Source: Litsea cubeba
Lineage: Eukaryota; Streptophyta; Magnoliopsida; Laurales; Lauraceae
Length of the DNA: 64,000 nt
Assembly: GCA_012931725.1 (NCBI GenBank)
Contig: CM022951.1
Coordinates: 29,505,255 to 29,569,254 of the forward strand
Direction of reading: 5' to 3'
Part shown: positions 11,205 through 21,659 of the stretch, one piece after another
Position numbering within the stretch: the first letter of the stretch is position 1
How the letters are laid out: every line of letters begins with the position of its first letter
Made by a program: the position numbers and the translations under genes
Notes under the pieces: generated by a model
Told to the model about the DNA's origin: nothing
Database searches by the model: none
What the model saw: only the letters and a program-made list of their open reading frames with translations

Positions 11205-12235
11205 GAATTGCATTTCTTCGAGGTTTCGGATTTTCACTAAAATGGCACCACTAGGCTTAGGTCACCTTGTCGGACTGATCATCCGGCTTGGGGTCTTTAT
11301 TTTGTCGGCCAGCTGCAGTTTGGATTCTGTCTGTACCGACCATGGCAACAGTAATTACCCGGTCCCACGAGTAGTGGCTACGGTTCTGTTTGATAACGAC
11401 TATGTTGTTCCGGTCCCACGATTAGTGGCTACGGTTTGTCTGCTCCGGTTACTTCGGTAACAGGAGAATATAGCTTTATGTGGGTTGCCAATGTTTTTAT
11501 GCATCGATGTTCATCTCATGGCAATTATTTATGTTACTCATCATGACATTGGATTTGTAAACCATCGAGATGTATCTTCTGTCTTCACTTTTACATTGTT
11601 ATTAATCGTGATTTAATCGTAGCTCTTACTTATCATATTTTGTTTCGCTCTCATCTTATTATTGTTGTAATTGCTTGCCAGACCGTCGTGTCTGACTCTC
11701 TTTTGTTTGGTGTCAGATGTCGAGCCCCTCGCAGTTGAGGCGCATTTCGAGGCGGAACCTATAGTTCCAGCGGAGGGCGAGTGGCGGCCCGATGACGTCG
11801 TTTAGACGTCGGGTTGTCTTGGAGCTGCGATCACATTCTGGGGATTTCATGATATACATTTTGGGTTTTTGTCATGGCCATTGTTGGCTTATTTTCTTTT
11901 GGGGAAAGATTTGTAATTAATGATTAACTTTACTTTTGTATCAACTTTAAACTAACTTTGGGGCCTACAGTAAAATGTTTCTCTTTTGATGCTAGTCTCA
12001 TGCGTTCTCATTTTATACCCGTTTGAGAGACTTTTATGTTTGCTACAATGCTTCCGCGTAAGTCATTTGTATGAAGGTGATCCTTATATATCACTATTGG
12101 ATCGGATTCCGTGAATCCTTACCGCGGAAACCTGTGGGAAACTAGCGTGTGCGGGCGGAATTTTCCGGCCCGTCGCGCCGCGTCCCCGGATTAAGGCCTC
12201 GTTTAGCGGGACCTCGGTCCGGGGGCGTGACAGGC

Positions 12236-12247
12236 TCGGTATCAAAG
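12236..12247 (+). other. Primer-binding site of element C
   Basis: TCGGTATCAAAGC starts four bases after the LTR end. It matches the canonical initiator tRNA-Met complement TGGTATCAGAGC with two mismatches, so tRNA-iMet is the likely primer. Confidence 0.7.
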
Positions 12248-12395
12248 CGAGAAATATTTGAGGCAATTAAAATTGGATTAGAAACATAAGGACGTGGCAA
12301 GGATTCGTTAGCATTACCGTTAGTTAGCATCGATTTGGGTTTGGGAACGCTTTATTATTATATCTTGTTGTACTAACAAGTTGTTTTGCAGCACT

Positions 12396-15300
12396 ATGCC
12401 TCCGCGTCGACCTCCGGCAAATGCGAATGCAACAGGTAGCAATCATGACAGCGAGATTGAAAACCCGGTAACGGGTCAATTTCAACAACTCATGCAAATG
12501 TTAGTCGAACAACAGCAGCGAGCCAATGAAAATCAAGCTCGATTTCAAGAACAAATGGCCAAGAAGGATGAGGAATTGACTCAAGTTCAAAGGGAACTGC
12601 TTGAAGTGTTGGGTAGGAGGCCGGAACCGGTACATAATGTGGAAGCGGTGCAGAATAGGGACCGAGACCCTAATGTTCTATTTGAGAAGTTCAGGAAAAG
12701 GGGTCCTAAAGAATTTACGGGTCAGGAAGATCCTTTGGCAGCGGATGATTGGTTGGCTCATACCGAGAACATCTTCGACATTTTTGTATGTACTGGCAGA
12801 CAGCGAGTTCTTTTGGCAGCCTCCATGTTTACTGGGTTGGCAGACATTTGGTGGAAGACTGTCAAGGAAAGCTATCAGAATATTGAAGATGGGATTGCTT
12901 GGGCCACTTTCAAGCAGCAGTTTAGTGAGAAATATGTCCCAGCACATATTAAGAAGCAAAAGGCAGCGGAGTTCCAGTTGCTTAAGCAAGAAGATATGAC
13001 TGTCCTGGAATATCTTACCAAGTTTGAAAAGTTATCTCCCTATGCTCCAGAGTTGGTGGACACCGAGGAGAAAAAGATCACTAAGTTTATGGATGGGCTC
13101 AACCCCATTATTTTGAGAGATGCTTTGGGTGTGGTACCACCAACCACCTTTCAAGAGGCTATCAAAAGGGCCTACAGGTTCGAGGATATAAACAATCAGA
13201 TTATTAAGGACAACCAAAGAAAGAGGCAGCAGTTTCAGAGTGGGCAGAAATCATACCAAGGAAAGAAACAAAAGAAACAGCAGAATGCTCCAACTCAAGG
13301 CGGGTGTGAGCATTGTGGCAAGAATCACCCTTCTCAGCAGTGTTATCGAATTTCAGGTGCATGTTTTAAGTGTGGTAGCTCAGACCACCAAGTGAAGGAT
13401 TGCCCGAATAATAGGAACCAGGGCAATAGGGCACCCCAGCAGCCGCCTAGGCAAGCCCCTCAGCAAAATCAACAGGTAGTTCAGAATCCACCGAGGCAGC
13501 AGCAGGTCCAGCAGCCCCGTCAACAGCCACAGAACCAGAATGCCCGTCCACAGCAGCAAAATAGGAATATGCAGCTTGGGAGACCAAATCAGAATCAGAA
13601 CAGACCTCGTCAGCAAGGCCGTCTCAATCATATCAATCAAGTGGATGCAGAAGCGGCGGGTGATGTTGTGGAAGGTAAACTCCTAATTTGTGATGTAGAA
13701 GCTAAAGTGTTGTTTGACCCGGGATCTACCCATTCTTTCTTATCCCTTGTGTTTGCTAAGAAGATTAGTGTACCTGTTAGAGAGTTAGAGTTTGTTTTGA
13801 CTGTTACTACTCCAGTAGGGAAGCAAGTGGTGTGTAGTACTTTTTACCCTGGCTGTTCAGTGAAGATAGGAGAAGTCATTTTTCCTGCAGATCTTATTAC
13901 CTTAGTTATGCATGACTTCGATGTTATTCTAGGCATGGATTGGCTAGCGGGTCATCATGCCTCCATGGATTGCTATAGTAAGACCATCATGTTTAGGTTG
14001 GATGGGTCGTCCTCCGGAGTGAAGTTTCAGGGAGAGAAAAGGATTTCCCCAGTTAGGTTTATTTCAGCTCTCTCTGCAGCTAAGTTGCTGAGGTCAGGTT
14101 GTGAAGGATTTATTGCTTTTGTTTCCAAGGACGAACAGTCCCTAGGGGTGGAGAATGTTCCGATAGTGTGTGAGTTTCCCGATGTTTTTCCAGAAGAGAT
14201 TCCAGGGTTACCACCTGTCAGAGAAGTTGAGTTTACAATAGAGTTGGTGCCAGGAACTGCTCTGATTTCCATTGCTCCTTATAGGATGGCTCCATCAGAG
14301 TTAGGAGAATTGAAGTTGCAATTGCAAGAGTTGCTAGATAAAGGCTTTGTTAGGCCAAGTGTTTCCCCATGGGGAGCCCCAGTGCTTTTTGTCAAGAAGA
14401 AAGATGGAAGTTTGAGGATGTGTATAGACTATAGGAAGTTGAACCAAGTGACCATTAAGAACAAGTACCCTTTGCCTAGGATAGACGAGTTGTTTGATCA
14501 GTTGCAAGGTGCAAAGTTTTTCTCAAAGATAGATTTGAGGTCCGGATACCATCAGTTGAGGGTTAGAAAATCAGACATCCCGAAGACAGCTTTTCAAACT
14601 AGATATGGGCACTATGAGTTTTTGGTGATGCCCTTTGGACTGACTAATGCACCAGCGGTATTCATGGCTCTCATGAACAAGATTTTCGCACCCTATCTAG
14701 ATCAGTTCACCGTCGTCTTCATTGATGATATTCTAGTGTATTCCAAGTCAAGAGAAGATCATGAGCAGCATTTAAGGACTTCTTTGCAGTTGTTGAGAGA
14801 TAACCAGTTGTATGCGAAGCTTGGGAAGTGTGAGTTCTGGTTAGAGCAAGTCTCTTTTCTTGGTCACATTATTTCTGAAGAAGGGCTAGCAGTTGACCCG
14901 TCAAAGATTGAAGCAGTTATCAATTGGGAGAGACCGAAAAATGTGATAGAGATTAGAAGTTTTCTGGGTTTGGCAGGTTATTATAGGAGATTTGTTCTAG
15001 GCTTTTCGTCTATCGCAGCACCGTTGACTAAGTTAACCCGAAAGAATGTGCCGTTTGTATGGTCAGAGAAGTGTGAAGCTAGTTTTGAAGAGTTGAAAAA
15101 GAGGTTAACTTCGGCGCCTGTCCTCACTCTACCTTCGGGGAGTGGTGGTTTTGTTATCTATACGGATGCTTCAGGAGTAGGACTCGGTTGTGTGTTGATG
15201 CAAAATCGAAATGTGATTGCATATGGCTCGAGGCAATTGAAGGAACATGAAAAGAAATATGCAACGCACGATTTGGAGTTAGCAGCCATAGTGTTCGCGT

Positions 15301-17075
15301 TGAAGATGTGGAGACACTACTTGTACGGAGAAAAATTTGAAGTTCATTCGGATCACCGTAGTCTCCAGTACTTGTTCTCTCAAAAGGAATTAAATATGAG
15401 GCAAAGAAGATGGATGGAGTACATCAAGGACTACGATTTTCCGATTATCTATCATCCGGGGAAAGTTAACGTAGTGGCTGATGCGTTGAGTAGGAAATCA
15501 GTTTGTTTGGCTAGTTTGCATGGGTTTCGCAATTTTCAGCAATTTGAGGATTTGGGAGTAGAGTTCGAACCTTTGAGAGAAGGAGTTGTGTTGGCAAATA
15601 TGACAGTGTCCGAGCCAGTCTTCATTCAGAAAATTAAGGACAATCAGATGCAAGATCCAGACTTGGTTAAAATTATGGAGCATATCTCGGAAAGGCCAGA
15701 TTTTCAGATGTTGGATGGAGTTTTGTACTTCCGTGGCAGACTTTGTGTTCCTAAAGTAGACAATTTGAAAGATGACATTATGGTAGAAGCTCATAATACG
15801 AGGTATTCAGTGCACCCAGGGAGTACGAAGATGTATCAAAATTTGAAGAGTCGTTTTTGGTGGAACAATATGAAGAGAGAGATAGCAGTCTTTGTGTCTA
15901 GGTGTATGACTTGTCAATTAGTGAAGGCGGAACATCAGAAGCCACCTGGTCTTTTGCAACCGCTAGAAATCCCAGAGTGGAAATGGGAGCACCTGACAAT
16001 GGATTTTGTATCAGGTTTACCGAATACAAGCAAGGGGAACAATGCCATTTGGATCATAGTGGATCGGTTAACGAAGTCGGCACACTTTATTCCTTTGAAG
16101 ACCGGTAAGAAGATGCACATGTTGGCTTTAGCGCAAGCTTTTGTAAAGGAGATCGTTAGTCGTCATGGTCAGCCGGTTTCCATCACTTCAGATCGGGATA
16201 GTAGATTTGTTTCGAGGTTTTGGAAGACTTTGCATGAATCGATGGGAACGAAGCTTCAATTCAGTACAGCGTACCACCCGCAGACGGATGGTCAGTCGGA
16301 AAGGACCATTCAGACCCTCGAGGATATGCTTAGGGCTTGTGTCCTTGATTTCAAGAATCAGTGGGACGAGAATCTACCGCTTTGTGAACTTGCCTACAAC
16401 AATAGTTACCATTCAAGCATAGGAATGGCCCCTTTTGAAGCGTTGTATGGCAGGAAGTGTAGAACCCCAGTGTGTTGGGAAGAAGTCGGAGAACGCAGTT
16501 TTCATGGTCCATCTTTAGTTGAGGAAACAAGTGATAAAGTCAAAATTATCCATGAGAGATTGAAGATTGCGAGGAGCCGACAGAAGAGCTATGCTGATGT
16601 TCGAAGAAAGGATCTCCAATTCCAAGTTGGAGACAAGGTATTCTTAAAGGTATCTCCGGTCAGAGGGACATTGAGATTTGGGCAGAAAGGCAAATTGTCT
16701 AAGAGATTTATTGGTCCGTATGAGATCTTGAGTCGAATCGGGGAAGTGGCGTACAGATTAGCTTTGCCTCCAGAACTGTCGGGTGTGCATAACGTGTTTC
16801 ACGTGTCAATGTTAAGGAAGTATGTTTCAGACCCTTCGCACGTGCTACAACATGAGCCGTTGGATGTCAGAGAGGATGCCACATACATCGAAAGACCGGC
16901 AGAGATTGTCGACACCAAAGAGCAAGAACTGAGGAATAGGACAATTCAGTGGGTAAAAATTCGTTGGGAGAATCATGGACCAGAAGAAGCCACTTGGGAG
17001 CTTCGTGAGCAAGTTCAAAAGAAGTACCCTCAGCTATTCCCAGAGGTTAGTGATCATTTGGAGGACCAAATGTGA
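12396..17075 (+). CDS. Gag-pol polyprotein of element C (chromodomain gypsy)
   Basis: Intact frame of 1559 codons. I take the ATG at 12396 (MPPRRPPANANATG) as the start because the open frame before it has no ATG. Domains by approximate residue: gag 100-260 (DDWLAHTENIFD); two CCHC-type knuckles at 303-336 (CEHCGKNHPSQQC and CFKCGSSDHQVKDC) after a basic region and before a Q/N/P-rich linker; retropepsin loop DPGSTHSFLS near 441; RT with FIDD (in place of YVDD) near 775; RNase H with YTDASG near 922; integrase zinc domain (CMTC) and a DDE core (D in MDFVSGL, D in SDRDSRF, E in GQSERTIQ). The last ~55 residues (TYIERPAEIV...QWVKIRWENH) resemble the chromodomain that targets heterochromatin. 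The stop at 17073-17075 abuts a conserved hairpin and the polypurine tract. Confidence 0.96.
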   Translation: MPPRRPPANANATGSNHDSEIENPVTGQFQQLMQMLVEQQQRANENQARFQEQMAKKDEELTQVQRELLEVLGRRPEPVHNVEAVQNRDRDPNVLFEKFRKRGPKEFTGQEDPLAADDWLAHTENIFDIFVCTGRQRVLLAASMFTGLADIWWKTVKESYQNIEDGIAWATFKQQFSEKYVPAHIKKQKAAEFQLLKQEDMTVLEYLTKFEKLSPYAPELVDTEEKKITKFMDGLNPIILRDALGVVPPTTFQEAIKRAYRFEDINNQIIKDNQRKRQQFQSGQKSYQGKKQKKQQNAPTQGGCEHCGKNHPSQQCYRISGACFKCGSSDHQVKDCPNNRNQGNRAPQQPPRQAPQQNQQVVQNPPRQQQVQQPRQQPQNQNARPQQQNRNMQLGRPNQNQNRPRQQGRLNHINQVDAEAAGDVVEGKLLICDVEAKVLFDPGSTHSFLSLVFAKKISVPVRELEFVLTVTTPVGKQVVCSTFYPGCSVKIGEVIFPADLITLVMHDFDVILGMDWLAGHHASMDCYSKTIMFRLDGSSSGVKFQGEKRISPVRFISALSAAKLLRSGCEGFIAFVSKDEQSLGVENVPIVCEFPDVFPEEIPGLPPVREVEFTIELVPGTALISIAPYRMAPSELGELKLQLQELLDKGFVRPSVSPWGAPVLFVKKKDGSLRMCIDYRKLNQVTIKNKYPLPRIDELFDQLQGAKFFSKIDLRSGYHQLRVRKSDIPKTAFQTRYGHYEFLVMPFGLTNAPAVFMALMNKIFAPYLDQFTVVFIDDILVYSKSREDHEQHLRTSLQLLRDNQLYAKLGKCEFWLEQVSFLGHIISEEGLAVDPSKIEAVINWERPKNVIEIRSFLGLAGYYRRFVLGFSSIAAPLTKLTRKNVPFVWSEKCEASFEELKKRLTSAPVLTLPSGSGGFVIYTDASGVGLGCVLMQNRNVIAYGSRQLKEHEKKYATHDLELAAIVFALKMWRHYLYGEKFEVHSDHRSLQYLFSQKELNMRQRRWMEYIKDYDFPIIYHPGKVNVVADALSRKSVCLASLHGFRNFQQFEDLGVEFEPLREGVVLANMTVSEPVFIQKIKDNQMQDPDLVKIMEHISERPDFQMLDGVLYFRGRLCVPKVDNLKDDIMVEAHNTRYSVHPGSTKMYQNLKSRFWWNNMKREIAVFVSRCMTCQLVKAEHQKPPGLLQPLEIPEWKWEHLTMDFVSGLPNTSKGNNAIWIIVDRLTKSAHFIPLKTGKKMHMLALAQAFVKEIVSRHGQPVSITSDRDSRFVSRFWKTLHESMGTKLQFSTAYHPQTDGQSERTIQTLEDMLRACVLDFKNQWDENLPLCELAYNNSYHSSIGMAPFEALYGRKCRTPVCWEEVGERSFHGPSLVEETSDKVKIIHERLKIARSRQKSYADVRRKDLQFQVGDKVFLKVSPVRGTLRFGQKGKLSKRFIGPYEILSRIGEVAYRLALPPELSGVHNVFHVSMLRKYVSDPSHVLQHEPLDVREDATYIERPAEIVDTKEQELRNRTIQWVKIRWENHGPEEATWELREQVQKKYPQLFPEVSDHLEDQM
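17055..17072 (+). other. Hairpin at the end of gag-pol, just before the polypurine tract (element C)
   Basis: CATTTGG-AGGA-CCAAATG, a perfect 7-bp stem with a 4-base loop. It encodes the last codons of pol and ends right before the TGA. The same hairpin lies at the same place in D (57121-57138) and in non-coding E (41683-41702). Confidence 0.75.
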
Positions 17076-17080
17076 TTCTT

Positions 17081-17092
17081 AGGGGTGGAGGA
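17081..17092 (+). other. Polypurine tract of element C
   Basis: AGGGGTGGAGGA directly before the 3' LTR. It is the expected plus-strand priming site for reverse transcription. Confidence 0.85.
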
Positions 17093-20000
17093 TGTCAGAC
17101 CCCGACCCAGGTTTGAAGTATTTAATTATGTTTTAACCGTGATTAGTGGATAAGTGGGGTTAGTGGACGATTAGCTTATTTCATTAAGCTAGATTAGGTT
17201 GTTTGATTAGCTTTGAGAACCGTTGTTAGCCTTTGACTTAAGTTTGACACGGGCCGGGGCGCCCGTGGATTATGTGTGAAATTGTTGAGTTTGTTCATGA
17301 TGCTTGTAAAGTCCCAATTTATGTGTATTTTGACTTATTTCATCTAGATCGTCAACTTTCATGTTTTGGCCAACTTGATTTTGTGATCAGAAATCGCGTT
17401 TTTCGAGAAAAAGGGCAAAACTGACATTTCACACAAAACCTGTACCCAAATTTCTAAAATTCCAGAAATTGTCAAAAATATACTTTTTGGAAAGTAGAAA
17501 TTTCGCCGATCATTTTTGTCTTCTTCGTCGTTTTCGTTCGGGGCCCGCAAGTGTCATTTCTAGCCTTGTGAAGATCGGGGCCCACAATGACTTGTCTCTT
17601 AAGAAGGGGACTCTTCCTTCTCCTTCTTCATTCCATTCCAGCAACTCTCTTTGCTAGGGCTTTTTCCTCTCCTCTCTTCTCACTCTCTCTCATCTGAAAC
17701 TCTCACTTGGTGAGGTGTCCTTGGAGGATTGATCTCCTCAAACTCTTCCTCCCTCTTCAAGCTTCCCAAAGATACTCTTCTTGAGGAGTTTGAGCTAAGA
17801 GAAGCCCCTTATTCAAGCCTCTCTTCCTTGTTTGGGTTCCTCAAGGTTAGCATTGGTTTCCTAAACTCAAGATCCTTGTTTTCCTCTCCATTTGGAGTGC
17901 TTTAAACCCATTTGCTAAGGTTTTCATTGAGGATTCACAAATGTTGACTTTTTAGGGTTTCTTGGGAAAATTTTTGGGGTTTTTGTAGATTTGGAGCTTG
18001 AGGCTCTAAGGCTTGGTTTAAGGAGTGATTTTGATCTTACCTAGGCTAGAGGCAAGTATATTTCAACAATTATGTGATGATTTCTCTCATTGGTTCTATT
18101 TCTTGATTTTCCTTTTTGTGTTAATCTCCTTTAGTTTATGGTTTATTTTGATTTAATGGACCATTGTAATAGCTATCTTAATTTTATGTTGTTGTTCTAC
18201 CATGCATTGGAAGTTTGTTATCATTTTGGTTTCTTGGAAAAATTGGTTTCATAGTGTTCAAGTGGGTGTTCAAGAAATGGGAAAGAACTTGGATTCTTTT
18301 AAAAAGTGTTAAGTTTGTGTTAATTAGATGATTATGGATGATGGTTTAATGATTTGTGGAGGTTGAGGAGAGGCCCAAGATGTTGTAGAATTGTGTATGG
18401 AAGAAAGGAATGAAAGGGGATTGAAATGATCAAGAAAAGAAGAAGAAAAACAAAAAAAAAAGGGAGGTTTCCTGCACTCGGGCCGGACTGGGCAGGCCCA
18501 GTCCGCTCGAGCGACCCACTGGGTCCAGGTCCGCTCGAGCGAGCCCAGCTCAGTCTGGGCTCGGGTTTAGGCCTGTTTAAGGGCCTATTTGAGGTTGTTT
18601 GATGGCCCAGTTGGAGATTGTGATGAGCCCATTTCCTAGGTGTCTTTTGGGCCTGTTTTAAGGTCAATTCTCGGGCTGTTTTTGAGTCCTAATGTTGGGC
18701 TATTTATGACATGAATTGTGGGCTACTTTAGGGATTGTTTGGGCTTGTTTTCAATGGACTGTTTGAGCTTGGATAAGGCCAGCTGTGGGCCTGATTAAAA
18801 GGGATTTAAACCTACTTCTAAGGAAGACTTATTGGGTATAACATTCAAGTCCACTTCAAGCCTATGTCCAAGCCCAATTCAGCCCTTTTTATCCTTTTCT
18901 ATGAGAGAAGCCCATTCAACCTTTTCAAGCCTAGAACTCATGGTAAGATGTGTCTTGGACTATGACCAATACCGCTTGGGAAAACCCTCAAGTCTAAATG
19001 TACACTTAATCCCTTATGATTGTCAATGATCTTCGGTGGCACCAAATCACTTTCTTTTAATGACAATAAAGGGGTCAAATGTATATCGAGACTACCCGCT
19101 TAGTCGACCGAACCATCATACATTCTTTTGTGTAAAAAGACTTTTGTTTTGGTTCTTTCTCCAATTCTTTTAATGTTTTGAAGTGGGTTACCCCCATATT
19201 TAGAAATGATGAAACTACTCACATGTTTTGCTTGGCTTTGCCCATATGCATTTGTTTGGAGTAGTTCTCTATCGACTTTGGAAATGTATCTTATAAATAG
19301 AATTGCATTTCTTCGAGGTTTCGGATTTTCACTAAAATGGCACCACTAGGCTTAGGTCACCTTGTCGGACTGATCATCCGGCTTGGGGTCTTTATTTTGT
19401 CGGCCAGCTGCAGTTTGGATTCTGTCTGTACCGACCATGGCAACGGTAATTACCCGGTCCCACGAGTAGTGGCTACGGTTCTGTTTGATAACGACTATGT
19501 CGTTCCGGCCCCACGATTAGTGGCTACGGTTTGTCTGCTCCGGTTGCTTCGGTAACAGGAGAATATAGCTTTATGTGGGTTGCCAATGTTTTTATGCATC
19601 GATGTTCATCTCATGGCAATTATTTATGTTACTCATCATGACATTGGATTTGTAAACCATCGAGATGTATCTTCTGTCTTCACTTTTACATTGTTATTAA
19701 TCGTGATTTAATCGTAGCTCTTACTTATCATATTTTGTTTCGCTCTCATCTTATTATTGTTGTAATTGCTTGCCAGACCGTCGTGTCTGACTCTCTTTTG
19801 TTTGGTGTCAGATGTCGAGCCCCTCGCAGTTGAGGCGCATTTCGAGGCGGAACCTATAGTTCCAGCGGAGGGCGAGTGGCGGCCCGATGACGTCGTTTAG
19901 ACGTCGGGTTGCCTTGGAGCTGCGATCACATTCTGGGGATCTCATGATATACATTTTGGGTTTTTTGTCATGGCCATTGTTGGCTTATTTTCTTTTGGGG

Positions 20001-20328
20001 AAAGATTTGTAATTAATGATTAACTTTACTTTTGTATCAACTTTAAACTAACTTTGGGGCCTACAGTAAAATGTTTCTCTTTTGATGCTAGTCTCATGCG
20101 TTCTCATTTTATACCCGTTTGAGAGACTTTTATGTTTGCTACAATGCTTCCGCGTAAGTCATTTGTATGAAGGTGATCCTTATATATCACTATTGGATCG
20201 GATTCCGTGAATCCTTACCGCGGAAACCTGTGGGAAACTAGCGTGTGCGGGCGGAATTTTCCGGCCCGTCGCGCCGCGTCCCCGGATTAAGGCCTCGTTT
20301 AGCGGGACCTTGGTCCGGGGGCGTGACA
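17093..20328 (+). repeat. 3' LTR of element C
   Basis: 3236 bp, same ends as the 5' LTR and nearly identical to it. The main difference is the shorter CTCGAG array at 18503-18548 (two cores). TATA box at 19292-19299. Confidence 0.95.
18503..18548. repeat. CTCGAG palindrome array in the 3' LTR of element C (short form)
   Basis: Two CTCGAG cores where the 5' LTR has six. The flanks match exactly, so this is an internal loss here or a gain in the 5' copy. Confidence 0.85.
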
Positions 20329-20333
20329 CTCCT
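20329..20333. repeat. Target-site duplication CTCCT (right copy)
   Basis: Matches 8899-8903, closing element C. Confidence 0.92.
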
Positions 20334-21659
20334 CCCACTCGTCTGTGTAGTTGGATTCGAATCCATCATCGGTGTCGCTGGACTCGTATCCATCAATGGA
20401 GAATCCAACTACCGAATTGCAAGAGTATGATGCCTCCTGCATGGCTTCTTTGAATTGAGGTGGCATGAAATCACTGAGAGTGAATTTTCTTACCCCCTTT
20501 GAAGTCTCTGGAAGGGATATTTTTGTTGCCTCCAGTGAAACGGTAGAGGAAGCCTCTGCCTTTTCTTTGACCTCTAGTTTTGGCTGGGTCTTCTCTTGCC
20601 GTTTGAGCTTGAGGAGATGCTTCCTAGCCTGCCTTCGCTGTTGAGCTGTAGGCTTTGTTTTCACGACCTCCCAATTTTCATCTTCCAGGAGATCGGGATG
20701 TACCCATATCGGTTGTCCGTCTGGTGTCGGGTAAGGAACCAGTTCCTCGAACGCTTGGATTGAGTTTATCACCTTGAAGGAAGTAGTGATCTTTTTCTTT
20801 GGTGATTTTGATGTTTGTCCACATGTCACCATGTTGATGGAGGCAGGCCCATAGTTTTTGTCAAAGGTGATGACTCCGTTTTTCCACATCTCGTTTATTT
20901 TTTCCCTCACAATGAAGCATTGATTGAGAGGATGTGAGATCATCTGGTGGTATGGACAGTACCGAGGATCGTTGGTTTTGCCAACATCACCCGGTCTTTT
21001 TGGTTCAGGCAAGGTGAGCTTGCCGTTTGCCACAAGAGCCCCGAAGATTTCATCAACATCTTCATCAAACGGGTATTTCTTCTCTACTCGTTCTTTGAAG
21101 GCATCTGAGAGTTCAGGTCTCTTACCAGCAACTTTATTTTCAGCTTTCTTTGGTGGCTGAGGAGCTGACTTGGTCTGGACATTGAGGACCTCTTTTTTCT
21201 TTGGTTAAGAGGTTGCAATGGCGGTTGGCTCTTTTCTTGATGATTTCTGACTGTTGAGGTCTTTAATCACCGTTTCAGCTTCCATGGAAGCTTCTAGGAG
21301 TTCTCCCAGGTTTTTTGATTTGTTGCCGATGATCATGGAGCAGAGTATGGCTCTCATGTTGTTTCGGCAAATGTCGACTAGCGACGCTTGTGGCAATACA
21401 TCAGAGCATTTGTATGCCATTGCTTTCCACTTGTGAATGAAGTCATATGTTGATTCATTCTCCCCCTGTTTTAGGCTGCACAGCTGAGCCATAGTAGCGG
21501 GGTGATCCTCACCTTTGAAGTGAGTCAGGAAGTGTGTCTCTAGCATGGCCCAGTTTTGGATTGAGTCTTCCGGTAGAGTGGAGTACCAATCGAAGGCCGT
21601 ACCTTTAAGGGTACTTGCAAAGAGGCGGATCTTGAGTGCATCTTGATCCGCGATAGCTC
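20334..21659 (-). pseudogene. Tat1 gag, middle and C-terminal part (broken)
   Basis: Gag would form the virus-like particle. The minus strand reads from 21659 as a retrotransposon gag core (ALKIRLFASTLKGTAFDWY, then LETHFLTHF and QGENESTYDF), the standard capsid-like region of plant gypsy elements. A TAA at 21205-21207 interrupts it. The same frame continues through FKERVEKKYPFDEDVDEIF to a Cys/His motif (CPYHQMISHPLNQC) typical of Tat elements in place of a canonical CCHC knuckle, then a basic and an acidic tail. It joins 29126-30653 upstream across element A and 8852-8903 downstream across element C. Codons after DEWEE that run into 20328 belong to the element C LTR, not to Tat1. Confidence 0.87.
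21655..21659. repeat. Target-site duplication AGCTC (left copy)
   Basis: Matches 29126-29130 and brackets element A. Confidence 0.92.

Larger units (their letters stand above)
8904..12232 (+). repeat. 5' LTR of element C
   Basis: 3329 bp, starting TGTCAGACCCCGACCC and ending GGGGGCGTGACA. A TATA box at 11197-11204 implies U3 of about 2.3 kb and R-U5 of about 1 kb. It differs from the 3' LTR mainly by a longer CTCGAG palindrome array (six copies against two). Short ORFs inside it, including the repetitive ones over the array, are not genes. Confidence 0.95.
8904..20328 (+). mobile_element. Element C: intact chromodomain Ty3/gypsy retrotransposon (Tekay/Del-like)
   Basis: An 11.4-kb complete element with 5' LTR 8904-12232, primer-binding site, one uninterrupted gag-pol ORF (12396-17075), polypurine tract and 3' LTR 17093-20328, bracketed by CTCCT. 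Domain order (gag, protease, RT, RNase H, integrase, chromodomain-like tail) puts it in the gypsy chromodomain group. The LTRs start TGTCAGACCCCGACCC and end GGGGGCGTGACA. They are nearly identical apart from scattered substitutions and a ~93-bp size difference in a palindrome array. It is inserted in plus orientation in the Tat1 gag-pol frame. It has the parts an autonomous element needs; whether it is active cannot be told from sequence. Confidence 0.95.
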
